Positions 7,595-15,615 of a stretch of DNA of 20,943 bases are shown piece by piece. This DNA is from Oscillospiraceae bacterium (GTDB taxonomy: Bacteria; Bacillota; Clostridia; Oscillospirales; Ruminococcaceae): NCBI GenBank assembly GCA_016297675.1, contig JAEDGE010000015.1, positions 1-20,943 on the forward strand, given 5' to 3'. The translations under genes were made by a program, and so were the position numbers. The notes beneath the pieces are model-generated. The model did no database searches. It was not told the DNA's origin and was given only the letters and a program-made list of their open reading frames with translations. Each line of letters begins with the position of its first letter. The stretch's first letter is position 1.

Positions 7595-8785
7595 CTACTT
7601 TATTTTTTCCGCCAACAGCTCCATTGCTTGTTGCAACTGTGCATCATGGTCTGGATCAGGATGGTCAAAGTCAATGGTTTCATAATCCTGTTGAATGATG
7701 ACATCCGGCGTAATGCCAACCCCGTGATAACACTCCCCTTTTGTAGTTTGATAGGTGGCAACTGTCAGTGTGACCGCACCGCCGTCTTTCATTTCTACCG
7801 TGTTTTGCATAATTCCCTTGCCAAATGTCTGTTCTCCGATAACCTCTGCCTTACCAAAATCCTTTAAAGAAGCGGTAAACAATTCTGCTGCACTGGCTGT
7901 ATTTCCATTCACCAATACCATCATAGGCAGATGCAATTCATTTGCATCGGAATGCACTAAAAGTTTTGTCTCTCCGTCGTGATACGTTGCTGTCGCAATA
8001 TCGCCCTCTGGTAATAATGGATCTACAATTTTTTCCAGTGCAACAACCAGTCCGCCACCATTCTCCCGCACATCAAATACCAGTGCCTTTGCACCTTTTT
8101 TCAACAAGTTTTGCAAAGTTGTTTGAAACTGCTCTACCGTATTTTCCTTAAATGATGCAATTCGGATATAACCAATCTGATTTTCTAACATCACACCATA
8201 AGCAGAAACCACTTCAATTTCTTGTCGCTGTATCGTCTTTTTTAATTCTGTTTCCCCACGCTGCACGGTCAGTTCCACACCAGTTCCTACTTCACCACGC
8301 ACACGATTGACAGCCTCCTGATAACCAAGGTCGGCAACGCGTTCCCCATCTACCGCTGTAATCACATCATCTGTTTGCAATCCTGCCATCTTTGCCGGTG
8401 ACGCATCCTCCACAGAAACGATCTGCAATCCACTGCCGTCCTCTGTCAAGGTAATCGTCACGCCAATTCCAACTGAAACACCTGCTTCATTGCTTTTCCA
8501 CTGCTGATATTCTGATGGTGTCAAGTAACCCGAATACGGATCTTCCAGTGCACTCACATAGCCTTTTAAGGCACCATCCATGAGTTCTTCTGTATCCACT
8601 TCCTCATAATAATCCGACTCCACAATTTGTTCCAGATTTTCCAGCCGTTCGCAATTTCCCAAAGCAGTTTGTGTTGCTTTTAATGCCATATCCAATCGAT
8701 AAGCCAGTACGCTCATAAACAACGCAAACGCAAGCAGTACGCCGATCGACAGCCGCTTCCAAAAGGTGCTCCACTGCATTGTCAT
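7595..8785 (-). CDS. S41-family C-terminal processing peptidase (CtpA/CtpB-like), membrane-anchored
   Basis: The protein has 396 residues. A hydrophobic N-terminal segment (about residues 11-28, no clear cleavage site) probably anchors it with the body outside the cell. A PDZ domain follows at about 100-185 (GIGVTI ... SPAKMAGLQTDDVITAVDGERV). The S41 catalytic domain has nucleophile S298 in NGNTASAAE and general base K323 in TFGKGIMQ, the expected Ser/Lys dyad. Such proteases trim C-termini of exported proteins; Bacillus CtpB, encoded beside ftsEX, acts in signalling. Here the gene lies after ftsE-ftsX and a secreted murein hydrolase, so that hydrolase or its regulators are candidate substrates (inference). 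AAAGGA lies 5 bases before the ATG. A terminator hairpin occurs only 13 bases upstream of the start. Confidence 0.93.
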   Translation of the reverse strand: MTMQWSTFWKRLSIGVLLAFALFMSVLAYRLDMALKATQTALGNCERLENLEQIVESDYYEEVDTEELMDGALKGYVSALEDPYSGYLTPSEYQQWKSNEAGVSVGIGVTITLTEDGSGLQIVSVEDASPAKMAGLQTDDVITAVDGERVADLGYQEAVNRVRGEVGTGVELTVQRGETELKKTIQRQEIEVVSAYGVMLENQIGYIRIASFKENTVEQFQTTLQNLLKKGAKALVFDVRENGGGLVVALEKIVDPLLPEGDIATATYHDGETKLLVHSDANELHLPMMVLVNGNTASAAELFTASLKDFGKAEVIGEQTFGKGIMQNTVEMKDGGAVTLTVATYQTTKGECYHGVGITPDVIIQQDYETIDFDHPDPDHDAQLQQAMELLAEKIK

Positions 8786-8798
8786 CTCATTCCTTTCT

Positions 8799-8842
8799 AA
8801 AAAACAGAGCAGAACGACTGTTTTTCAGTCCCCCTGCTCTGT
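8799..8842 (-). terminator. Intrinsic terminator (possible attenuator) between the M23 hydrolase and S41 protease genes
   Basis: On the minus strand ACAGAGCAG (complement of 8834-8842) pairs with CTGCTCTGT (complement of 8804-8812). An inner GACTG/CAGTC hairpin lies between them, and TTTTTT follows. Only 13 bases separate the T-tract from the protease start, so there is no room for another promoter below it. Confidence 0.85.
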
Positions 8843-8890
8843 CCTGATATCATATTCTATTCCAAAATAACCGTTTTATGTTGCTTCTAA

Positions 8891-10525
8891 TTAGTACAGA
8901 TAACCACTCGGATCTACACGGCTGCCATTTACACGAATCTCAAAGTGCAGATGATAACCAGTAGACCAACCAGTGGAACCAACGTAACCAATTACATCAC
9001 CTTGGTTCACCTGCTGTCCATAAGACACATTCACAGATGCCATATGCCCATATACAGTGGAATATGTACCGTCATGCTCAATAATGCAGTAGTTGCCATA
9101 ACCACCGCCGCATCCGCAGCTGGAGCTCTTGCCATAGTTATGACTGCATCCGTTGCTGACATAGATGACTGTACCACTTCTGGATGCAACAACCGGTGCC
9201 CCACTGATGCCGCCGCCTGCGATATCAATACCACCGTGGGTGCTGCCCCAACGAGAACCATAACCGCTGGAGATGTAATAGAAGCCCGGCACTGGCCATG
9301 CAAACTGCGACTCATTATACGGTGCAGATGTTGTTGCCACAGTAGTAGTAGTGGTTTCAGCCGTCGTTGTCGGTGCAGTCGTTTCAGCCGTTGTAGTAAT
9401 GGTGGTTGTCGTTGCTTCTGTCTCCGGCTCTGTCTCTACGACCTCCGTTGTGGTGGTCGTGGTGGTAACCGCTTCTGTTGTTTCCTCCTCATACGGAGCG
9501 GTTGTTACCTCTGCCTCTGTGGTGGTAGTAACAACTGTGGTCTCCTCCCACACATCTTCCTCTGACCAATCCGTTGTAGTGGTCGTAGTAGTAGAAGTTG
9601 TTTCTTCTTCCGCATCTGTTTCTACAGCTGCAACGGTTGTGGTAGTTGTCGTGGTAGTCGTGGTAGTGGTGGTAGTCGTTGTGGTGGTTGTCGTAGCACG
9701 TGCTGCTTCCTGTGCCTTGCGGATTTCAGACTGAATCTGATCAGACTCTGCATCCTTTGCTGCATTGTCTGCTTCCAGTGCGTGAATATCTGCATGGATA
9801 GAAGATTCCTCTTCTGCCAGACGGGCAGCTTCTTCTGTAGACATTGCGTAGTCATCCTGCAACTGCCGCAATGCGGTTGCAAATTCTTCTTTTTTCTGCT
9901 TTTCAGAAGCCTTCTGTTCTGCAAGTGCATTCTTTTCGTCTTCTAAAGCCTGCTGTTTTTCTTCGCAGGTTTCCAGCTTATTCTTCAAATCAGAAACCAG
10001 CTCATTATCATGCTTGGCAATTCTGGACATGAGATCGTACTTGGAGAGCAAATCATAGAAATCTGTAGAGCCAACCAGTGCAGATGCAAGGCTGTCATTA
10101 CCCTGTACATACATTGCACGCAACCGCTGCTTAAAGGCCTCCAGACCGTCTGCAATTTCTACATCCAGTGCTGCAATCTCATTCTTTAAATCGCAAATTT
10201 CCTGTTCTTTTTCGGTAATTGCGTCTTCCAGACGAGTCAATTCCTCATCCACAATCTGCAAATTGGACTGCTGCAAAGCAATTTTCTCTTCCAGAGCTTT
10301 CTGGAAATCAGCCTGTTCCTGCTGATCGCTGCCCAGGCTTTCCAATTCCTTTTGCTTTTGTGCAATCTTATCTGCATTTGCTTGTTTTTCGCTCTGCAAT
10401 TCTGCCAGTGTCATCGCCGAAACCGGAACCGATGTCATACCGGCACCGCTATAAAGACCGGCTGTCAAAATTGCACCGCAAAGTACAACAGATAGGAATC
10501 GCTTCATCCATTTTAAACGCATCAT
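8891..10525 (-). CDS. Secreted coiled-coil murein hydrolase with polythreonine linker and M23 (LytM) domain, FtsEX-associated
   Basis: The protein has 544 residues. A signal peptide (basic MMRLKWMKR, hydrophobic core to about residue 28, AMA-like end near 37) is followed by a long coiled coil (about 40-275) of the PcsB/CwlO/EnvC kind. An acidic Thr-rich linker follows (about 278-402, opening with 20 consecutive Thr), and then a C-terminal M23 endopeptidase. Zinc ligands H430 and D434 (HGGID) and the HLHFE motif (H525, H527) are intact, so it should be active, unlike EnvC. An extra Cys/Gly loop (C460, C470, C472, C480) sits in the catalytic domain. Its place directly after ftsEX implies activation by FtsEX through the coiled coil. 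The ORF extends to an ATG at 10549 that overlaps the ftsX stop, but AGGAGG (10535-10540) lies inside that extension, 9 bases before the ATG at 10525, which I therefore use. Confidence 0.92.
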   Translation of the reverse strand: MMRLKWMKRFLSVVLCGAILTAGLYSGAGMTSVPVSAMTLAELQSEKQANADKIAQKQKELESLGSDQQEQADFQKALEEKIALQQSNLQIVDEELTRLEDAITEKEQEICDLKNEIAALDVEIADGLEAFKQRLRAMYVQGNDSLASALVGSTDFYDLLSKYDLMSRIAKHDNELVSDLKNKLETCEEKQQALEDEKNALAEQKASEKQKKEEFATALRQLQDDYAMSTEEAARLAEEESSIHADIHALEADNAAKDAESDQIQSEIRKAQEAARATTTTTTTTTTTTTTTTTTTTVAAVETDAEEETTSTTTTTTTDWSEEDVWEETTVVTTTTEAEVTTAPYEEETTEAVTTTTTTTEVVETEPETEATTTTITTTAETTAPTTTAETTTTTVATTSAPYNESQFAWPVPGFYYISSGYGSRWGSTHGGIDIAGGGISGAPVVASRSGTVIYVSNGCSHNYGKSSSCGCGGGYGNYCIIEHDGTYSTVYGHMASVNVSYGQQVNQGDVIGYVGSTGWSTGYHLHFEIRVNGSRVDPSGYLY

Positions 10526-10541
10526 ATACTGTTTCCTCCTT

Positions 10542-11447
10542 TTAGACATTCAGATGTTTTCTCATAGACAAGACGCTGCCCAGTGCACCAAACAGCACAC
10601 CAATGCCAATATAGGCAACCGCAACAACGCCGGCAACCTGTCCGAACGACATAATACTGTTTCTACCGATGACAGAAACAATATCCGTCTGCTGCGTGAC
10701 AAGATTGACGAGGGAATCGTAGCTGACCCATGTGATCGCAAACGCCACACAGCCTGCAAGGAATCCCGTCACCATGCCCTCTACAAAAAAAGGAATCCGA
10801 ATGAATGCATTGGTCGCACCAACATACTTCATAATCTGAATCTCGGAACGTCTTGCAAACACACTCGCTTTGGTGGTATTTGCAATGATCACAACGGAGA
10901 TAATAATGAGTGCAACGATAATCACACTGCACACAACTGTAATAATCCGCCGCAGTTCCATCAACAGATTGACAAAATCCATCGGTGCACGAATGGAATA
11001 GATATGATCCAGAGCTTCAATCTGGACAATGGTATCTTCAATCCGGTCGATGTCTTTCACCCGAAGGCGATACGCATCCACCAAAGGATTGTCATCTCCA
11101 AGGGAATCAAAAAGCATTTGATAATCATTCATACTTGCTTTCAAATCTTCAAATGATTCCTCTTTAGAATAAAAATTGACATCTGCAATGTTGTCAATCT
11201 GGCTCAACTGTCCTTTCAGAACACTGATTTGTTCATCGGTCGTATCCTCATTCAAATAGACAATAATCTCGTTTTTATCCTCAATACCGCCCACCATAGA
11301 AGAGATATTCATATAGAACAGCGTTGCCACGCCGACCAGCAGCAGAGAAACCAACAGGACACAAAATGAGGCAAACGCCATCATCCGGTTTTTCCAGATA
11401 TTCTCCACACCTTGTCCGGCTAAATACTTCAAGCCACTAACTTTCAT
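10542..11447 (-). CDS. ftsX: Cell-division ABC transporter permease FtsX
   Basis: The 301 residues show the FtsX topology: a cytoplasmic N-terminus with the typical GLKYLAGQGVENIWKNRMM start, TM1 at about 25-46, an extracellular domain to about 165, then three more helices. TM2 is followed by ARRSEIQIMKYVGATNAFIRIPF, the family's conserved cytoplasmic loop that couples to the ATPase. FtsEX does not transport. It converts ATP hydrolysis into activation of extracellular peptidoglycan hydrolases through the FtsX outer domain. The candidate partner is the coiled-coil M23 protein encoded next, starting 16 bases downstream of the ftsX stop. The start overlaps ftsE by 11 bases, with GGAGG 11 bases upstream, indicating coupled translation. 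Confidence 0.94.
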   Translation of the reverse strand: MKVSGLKYLAGQGVENIWKNRMMAFASFCVLLVSLLLVGVATLFYMNISSMVGGIEDKNEIIVYLNEDTTDEQISVLKGQLSQIDNIADVNFYSKEESFEDLKASMNDYQMLFDSLGDDNPLVDAYRLRVKDIDRIEDTIVQIEALDHIYSIRAPMDFVNLLMELRRIITVVCSVIIVALIIISVVIIANTTKASVFARRSEIQIMKYVGATNAFIRIPFFVEGMVTGFLAGCVAFAITWVSYDSLVNLVTQQTDIVSVIGRNSIMSFGQVAGVVAVAYIGIGVLFGALGSVLSMRKHLNV

Positions 11448-12126
11448 GAATTAAATTGCCTCCAACTACTTCATCAAACACAATCCGCCCTTGCTGAATC
11501 GTGATAATCCGTCCGCCGAAATAACGAACCAAACTATGCTCATGTGTTACCATCAGAATAGTCGTACCACATTCGTTAATTTCCCGTAGCAGATCTACGA
11601 TTTCATAGGAAAGTTCCGGATCAATGTTACCAGTTGGTTCGTCTGCAATAATCAGTTGGGGATCGTTTACCAATGCTCTTGCAATGGCAACTCGCTGCAT
11701 TTCGCCACCGGACAACTCATTCGGATAATTTTTGGCCTTATCCTGCAATCCAACCAGATCAATTACATAAGCAACTCGCTTTTTGATGTACTGCGTTGGT
11801 GCATCAATGACACGCAGCACAAATGCAATGTTTTCATATACCGTCATGGACGGAATCAGACGGAAATCCTGAAAGACAAAGCCAATGGTTCGCCGCAGAG
11901 CGGGCACCTGCCGCCGTTTCAGTTTTCCAAGATGGTAGCCGTTGACGAAAACCGTACCGCTGCTTGGGTTGATTTCCTTGAGAATCAGCTTAATCATGGT
12001 ACTTTTTCCCGCACCGGACGGTCCAACCACAAATGCAAAGTCACCGTCATTGATTTTCAGGTTGACATTGTGCAAAGCATCGACACCGCCGGAATACACG
12101 ACAGAGACATCTCTCATTTCCACCAT
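11437..12126 (-). CDS. ftsE: Cell-division ATP-binding protein FtsE
   Basis: This 229-residue ABC ATPase has a Walker A GPSGAGKST, Q-loop FVFQDFRL, signature LSGGEMQRVAIARAL and Walker B LIIADEPTGNIDPE. The opening (VEMRDVSVVYSGGVDALHNVNLKI) and compact size without accessory domains are those of FtsE. It binds FtsX on the inner face of the membrane and drives hydrolase activation during septation or elongation. The start ATG has an AAGGA site 13 bases upstream, a rather long spacing. The gene is 45 bases downstream of the PucR/CdaR-type regulator with no promoter evident between, so both are probably on one transcript. Confidence 0.94.
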   Translation of the reverse strand: MVEMRDVSVVYSGGVDALHNVNLKINDGDFAFVVGPSGAGKSTMIKLILKEINPSSGTVFVNGYHLGKLKRRQVPALRRTIGFVFQDFRLIPSMTVYENIAFVLRVIDAPTQYIKKRVAYVIDLVGLQDKAKNYPNELSGGEMQRVAIARALVNDPQLIIADEPTGNIDPELSYEIVDLLREINECGTTILMVTHEHSLVRYFGGRIITIQQGRIVFDEVVGGNLIHES

Positions 12127-12171
12127 GTGTGCTATACAGTCCTTTCTATGTTCGCTACAGACCGAAAGTTC

Positions 12172-13257
12172 TTAGAATTTCGCCGGATTTGCAGACAGAT
12201 AGCGTTTTACCATCAACGCAATTTTAAAGATAATTGCATGGTCAAACTCCCGCAGATCCAAGCCTGTCAGTTTCTTGATTTTTTCCAACCGATACACCAA
12301 TGTATTCCGGTGCACAAACAACTTTCTGGATGTTTCAGAAACATTCAGGTTGTTCTCAAAGAATTTCTGAATCGTAAACAAGGTTTCATGATCCAGTGAT
12401 TCAATACTGCCACGCTTAAACACTTCATGCAAAAAGGTTTCACAAAGCGTGGTCGGCAGATGATAAATCAAACGTGCAATGCCCAGATTATCATAGCTGA
12501 CAATTGCTTTATCTGTATCGAATACTTTCCCCACTTCCAGAGCGGTCTGTGCCTCTTTGAAGGAGCGAGACAGCTCTTTAATGCTGTCCACAATCGTACC
12601 GATACCGACATTAACACGGGTATAAAATTCACCGCTGAGCGTATCCGCAATGGAACGTGCCAGCTTTTCCAGATCCTTGGCTTCCACAGCCCCCTTGATT
12701 TCCTTTACCAACACAATATCATTCTCTGAAATGGTAAAGACAAAATCCTTATTCTTATCCGGAAAGAGATTCTGAATCACATCATAAGCAGAAACATCAT
12801 TGAGAGAAACAATCCGAATCAGCAAAACAACCCGGCTGACCTCCGCACTGAAATGCAACTCTCTCGCTTTAATGACAATGTCCCCCGGCAGTACGTTATC
12901 CAATACCACATTTTTAATGAAGTTATTGCGGTCGTACTTTTCATCATAATACTGCTTTACATTAAATAAAGCGATTGCAAGAATATTTGCATATTTTGCA
13001 GCGGCATCGTCTACGCCCTCTACGAACACCGCATATTCCGGCTTATTCGGAGAACCAAACGGCTTATATGTATATCCGTCCCGAATAAAAATATCATGGA
13101 CATCACTCAGATCCAGAGAAACGAACTCATTGGTGGTTCCGACTTTGGTCAGATCACTACATGCAATAATGGTAGCAGTATCATCCACCACACCGACGGT
13201 CGCATCAATGGTATCCCGCATCTGATGGACAAGCCCTTGAAACAATCGATTCGACAT
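12172..13257 (-). CDS. PucR/CdaR-family transcriptional regulator
   Basis: This 361-residue regulator has a C-terminal PucR-type helix-turn-helix (about residues 310-350: FFENNLNVSETSRKLFVHRNTLVYRLEKIKKLTGLDLREF). This motif is highly diagnostic of the PucR/CdaR family. The middle is a GGDEF-like CdaR domain (VSRVVLLIRIVSLNDV ... VNVGIGTIVDSIKELSRSFKEAQTALEVG). The N-terminus (MRDTIDATVGVVDDTATIIACSD) looks like a small-ligand sensor. Characterised relatives respond to sugar diacids or purine metabolites. None of those pathway genes are nearby; instead it heads a cell-division operon. Its ligand and targets are unknown. AAGGA lies 9 bases before the ATG. Confidence 0.9.
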   Translation of the reverse strand: MSNRLFQGLVHQMRDTIDATVGVVDDTATIIACSDLTKVGTTNEFVSLDLSDVHDIFIRDGYTYKPFGSPNKPEYAVFVEGVDDAAAKYANILAIALFNVKQYYDEKYDRNNFIKNVVLDNVLPGDIVIKARELHFSAEVSRVVLLIRIVSLNDVSAYDVIQNLFPDKNKDFVFTISENDIVLVKEIKGAVEAKDLEKLARSIADTLSGEFYTRVNVGIGTIVDSIKELSRSFKEAQTALEVGKVFDTDKAIVSYDNLGIARLIYHLPTTLCETFLHEVFKRGSIESLDHETLFTIQKFFENNLNVSETSRKLFVHRNTLVYRLEKIKKLTGLDLREFDHAIIFKIALMVKRYLSANPAKF

Positions 13258-13347
13258 ATTGAAACATCCTTTCGTTTTCTATCTTATACCACAACGTAAA
13301 ACGGTTTCTTGTCCGTTATCCGAGCAGACCGCTCGAATATATTAAAA

Positions 13348-13356
13348 ATTGTAGCA
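13348..13356 (-). promoter_or_regulatory. Probable promoter of the regulator-ftsEX operon (extended -10)
   Basis: On the minus strand TGCTACAAT gives a TACAAT -10 (complement of 13348-13353) with an upstream TG. No convincing -35 exists at 17 bases. The start codon of the PucR/CdaR gene is about 90 bases downstream, and the leader contains a short CGAGC/GCTCG hairpin (13321-13335). It is the best candidate in the 213-base gap after argS. I see no clear terminator for argS in that gap. Confidence 0.45.
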
Positions 13357-13470
13357 CAATCAACCGCAAAAAGATATAGACGAATTGTAAAATTTATATT
13401 TTTCATGAAACTATCACAAAAGAAATGCGACAAATGGGCAAATTCCAATGTCCATGCCGAAAAAATGCGA

Positions 13471-15159
13471 TTACATCTTTTCCGGACAGTCGATTTTCAG
13501 AATCCGCAGCGTATTCCGCAGTGCCTGTTTCGCAGCCTTACAGAGCAGCAGTCGTACCTGCTGCACATCCGGCTCTGCATGCTTCACCGTGCAGGCATCA
13601 TAAAATTTATGAAACAGCGTTGCCAATTCCGTTGCATATTTTGTCATTTCTGATGGGTCATAAGCCGCTGCTGCTGCATCAATTCTGGAAGGCAGGGCTG
13701 CCAGATGACGAATCAAAGCAATCTCCTGCGGCTGATTTAACAGCTGTAAAACAGACAGGTCTGCCTGCTCTGTGGAAACACCAGCTTCTTCCATATTCCG
13801 CAGCAAGCTGCAAATTCTTGCATGGGCATACTGCACATAGTAAACCGGATTCTGTGAAGACTTTTCTACTGCCAGATCCAAATCGAATTCAAAATGCGAA
13901 TTGGCTTCTCTGGTATTAAAGAAGAACCGTGCTGCATCAATCGGAATTTCGTCCAGCAGTGTCACCAGCGTAATGGCCTTTCCACTCCGTTTGGAAAGTT
14001 TCACCACTTCGCCGTCCCGCATCAGCATGACCATCTGCATCAGAACAACATCCAGCCGACTGGCATCCACGCCGAGTGCCGTCAAAGCTGCCTTCAGTCT
14101 TGGCACATAACCATGATGGTCTGCACCGAGAATGTCAATCGCACGGTCAAATTTTCGGGTCATCAGCTTGTCATAGTGATAAGCAATATCCGGTACGATA
14201 TAAGTCGGAATGCCGTTCGCACGAACCAGAACGAAATCCTTATCTGCTCCAAAGTCGGTGGCTTTAAACCAAACTGCACCATCCTGTTCATAGGTATAAC
14301 CACGGTTGGTCAGTTCTTCTACCACATGCTGGACGCTTCCGTTCTGGTGCAGCGTACTTTCCCGAAACCAGTTGTCATAGACAATTCGATACTTCTTCAA
14401 ATCCCGTTCCAGTCCGGCAATGTTTTTCGGCAGTGCATAGCCAACCAGAGCGTTTCGCCGTTCCTTGCTGTCGCAGTTTACATATTGATCGCCGTAGACT
14501 TCCCGAAACGCTTCTGCATGTTCGATAATGTCCACACCCTGATAAGCATCCTCCGGCATCTCCACAGACGGATCAAATAGCTGCAAATACCGAACTTCCA
14601 GAGAAGTAGCAAACTTTTCAATCTGATTACCGGCATCGTTGATGTAAAATTCCCGCTTGGCATCATAGCCAGCCCAGTTCAAGATTTCTGCCAGACTGTC
14701 GCCCAATGCCCCGCCTCTGGCATTGCCAACGTGCATCGGTCCAGTCGGATTGGCAGAAACAAATTCCACCAGAATCCGCTTGCCAGCACCGGTTTCTGTT
14801 TTGCCGTAGTCATCTCCCTCCTGCAATATGGTTTCCACTGTATGGGAAAACCACTGCTGCTTCAGGAAAAAGTTTAGAAAGCCCGGCCCTGCAATTTCTA
14901 CCCGTTCAAAATCGGTTCCCTGCAATTGCAATTCGCTGCAAATTGCCTCTGCAATCTTTCTCGGCGGCATCTTAAATGCTTTGGCATTTACCATTGCAAT
15001 ATTGGCTGCAAAGTCGCCGTGAGATTTGTCCGCCGGTACTTCAATCCGAAATGCATTCATCGGCTCTGCCGGCAGTGTGCCGGCAGAAACTGCACGCCCG
15101 ACGCTATCTAATAATAATGTATATAGTGCCTTTTCAGCAAGCTTCATACAATCTGCCAT
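13471..15159 (-). CDS. argS: Arginyl-tRNA synthetase
   Basis: This 562-residue class I synthetase attaches arginine to tRNA-Arg in the cytoplasm. The N-terminal ArgS-specific domain (about residues 1-95) leads into the catalytic core with SANPTGPMHVGNARGG, where HVGN (143-146) is the HIGH signature. KLSKRSG is the KMSKS equivalent. The C-terminal anticodon-binding helical domain ends in the normal family pattern (CKAAKQALRNTLRILKIDCPEKM). Length is typical. It starts 21 bases after the DUF1934 gene, with GAGG 10 bases before the ATG, and is the last gene of the ddl-murI-DUF1934-argS run. Linkage of argS to the DUF1934 (ywiB) gene is also known in Bacillus subtilis. Confidence 0.96.
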   Translation of the reverse strand: MADCMKLAEKALYTLLLDSVGRAVSAGTLPAEPMNAFRIEVPADKSHGDFAANIAMVNAKAFKMPPRKIAEAICSELQLQGTDFERVEIAGPGFLNFFLKQQWFSHTVETILQEGDDYGKTETGAGKRILVEFVSANPTGPMHVGNARGGALGDSLAEILNWAGYDAKREFYINDAGNQIEKFATSLEVRYLQLFDPSVEMPEDAYQGVDIIEHAEAFREVYGDQYVNCDSKERRNALVGYALPKNIAGLERDLKKYRIVYDNWFRESTLHQNGSVQHVVEELTNRGYTYEQDGAVWFKATDFGADKDFVLVRANGIPTYIVPDIAYHYDKLMTRKFDRAIDILGADHHGYVPRLKAALTALGVDASRLDVVLMQMVMLMRDGEVVKLSKRSGKAITLVTLLDEIPIDAARFFFNTREANSHFEFDLDLAVEKSSQNPVYYVQYAHARICSLLRNMEEAGVSTEQADLSVLQLLNQPQEIALIRHLAALPSRIDAAAAAYDPSEMTKYATELATLFHKFYDACTVKHAEPDVQQVRLLLCKAAKQALRNTLRILKIDCPEKM

Positions 15160-15180
15160 TTCCCGTTTTCCTCACTCTCT

Positions 15181-15615
15181 TTATGCTTCCTGTTTCACTT
15201 TAGAAATTTCCAAATAAATTTCATTCTCTGACAAAAAAGATGCATTTGCATCCAGCGTATACCGCAGATACAGCCGTCCGCCTTCTGCGGTCAGATGATC
15301 TTCAATTTTATGCGTAAAAATACCTACTGTAATATCTCCGAATGGTGTCCCATATAAAGAATAGTGTTTTTTTCCGGTTTCAATCATCAGATTAGAATTT
15401 GCAGATCCTGTCCGAACAATCGAAACCCAGCAACCATCTTTGCCGGTAATTTCTGTCGTAGAACCTTCAAACCCAGTGGCTTCTGATTCTTCATAGGAGA
15501 CAGACCATTCCTTTCCCGTATGCTCATAGGTTCCCTCTGTCCGCAGTTCTGTTTCGTTTTCCTCTTCCTCATTCCGCTGCACGCTCCGCAAAACGATTTC
15601 TACTTTCTCTTTCAA
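15181..15615 (-). CDS. DUF1934 (YwiB-like) beta-barrel protein, TTG start
   Basis: This 144-residue protein has no signal peptide or membrane segment. Alternating strands such as VEIVLRSVQRNE, TEGTYEH, EWSVSYEES and a GGRLYLRYTL end match the DUF1934/YwiB family, predicted lipocalin-like barrels without known ligand. No in-frame ATG exists before residue 90. The TTG at 15615 has an excellent AGAAGGAGG site 7 bases upstream and overlaps the murI stop as TTGA, so it is very likely the true start and is translationally coupled to murI. It sits between murI and argS. Its function is unknown; conservation beside argS suggests a housekeeping role. Confidence 0.85.
   Translation of the reverse strand: MKEKVEIVLRSVQRNEEEENETELRTEGTYEHTGKEWSVSYEESEATGFEGSTTEITGKDGCWVSIVRTGSANSNLMIETGKKHYSLYGTPFGDITVGIFTHKIEDHLTAEGGRLYLRYTLDANASFLSENEIYLEISKVKQEA

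Noticed and set aside
9300..9700. Possible CRISPR or microsatellite array
   Set aside because: Repetition is at the level of Thr codons with varied third bases; there are no fixed repeats with spacers.
8945..9734. Plus-strand ORFs over the hydrolase, including a polyvaline ORF
   Set aside because: The valine runs are the reverse complement of the Thr codons in the linker, so these are shadow frames.
10554..11156. Plus-strand 200-codon ORF opposite ftsX
   Set aside because: His/Asn-rich shadow of a clear FtsX reading frame, without a start signal.
11656..12399. Plus-strand 247-codon ORF opposite ftsE and the PucR-type regulator
   Set aside because: It spans the junction of two real genes on the other strand and shows no domain or ribosome binding site.
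13894..14580. Plus-strand 228-codon ORF opposite argS
   Set aside because: Antisense to the conserved ArgS catalytic domain, with no recognisable family.
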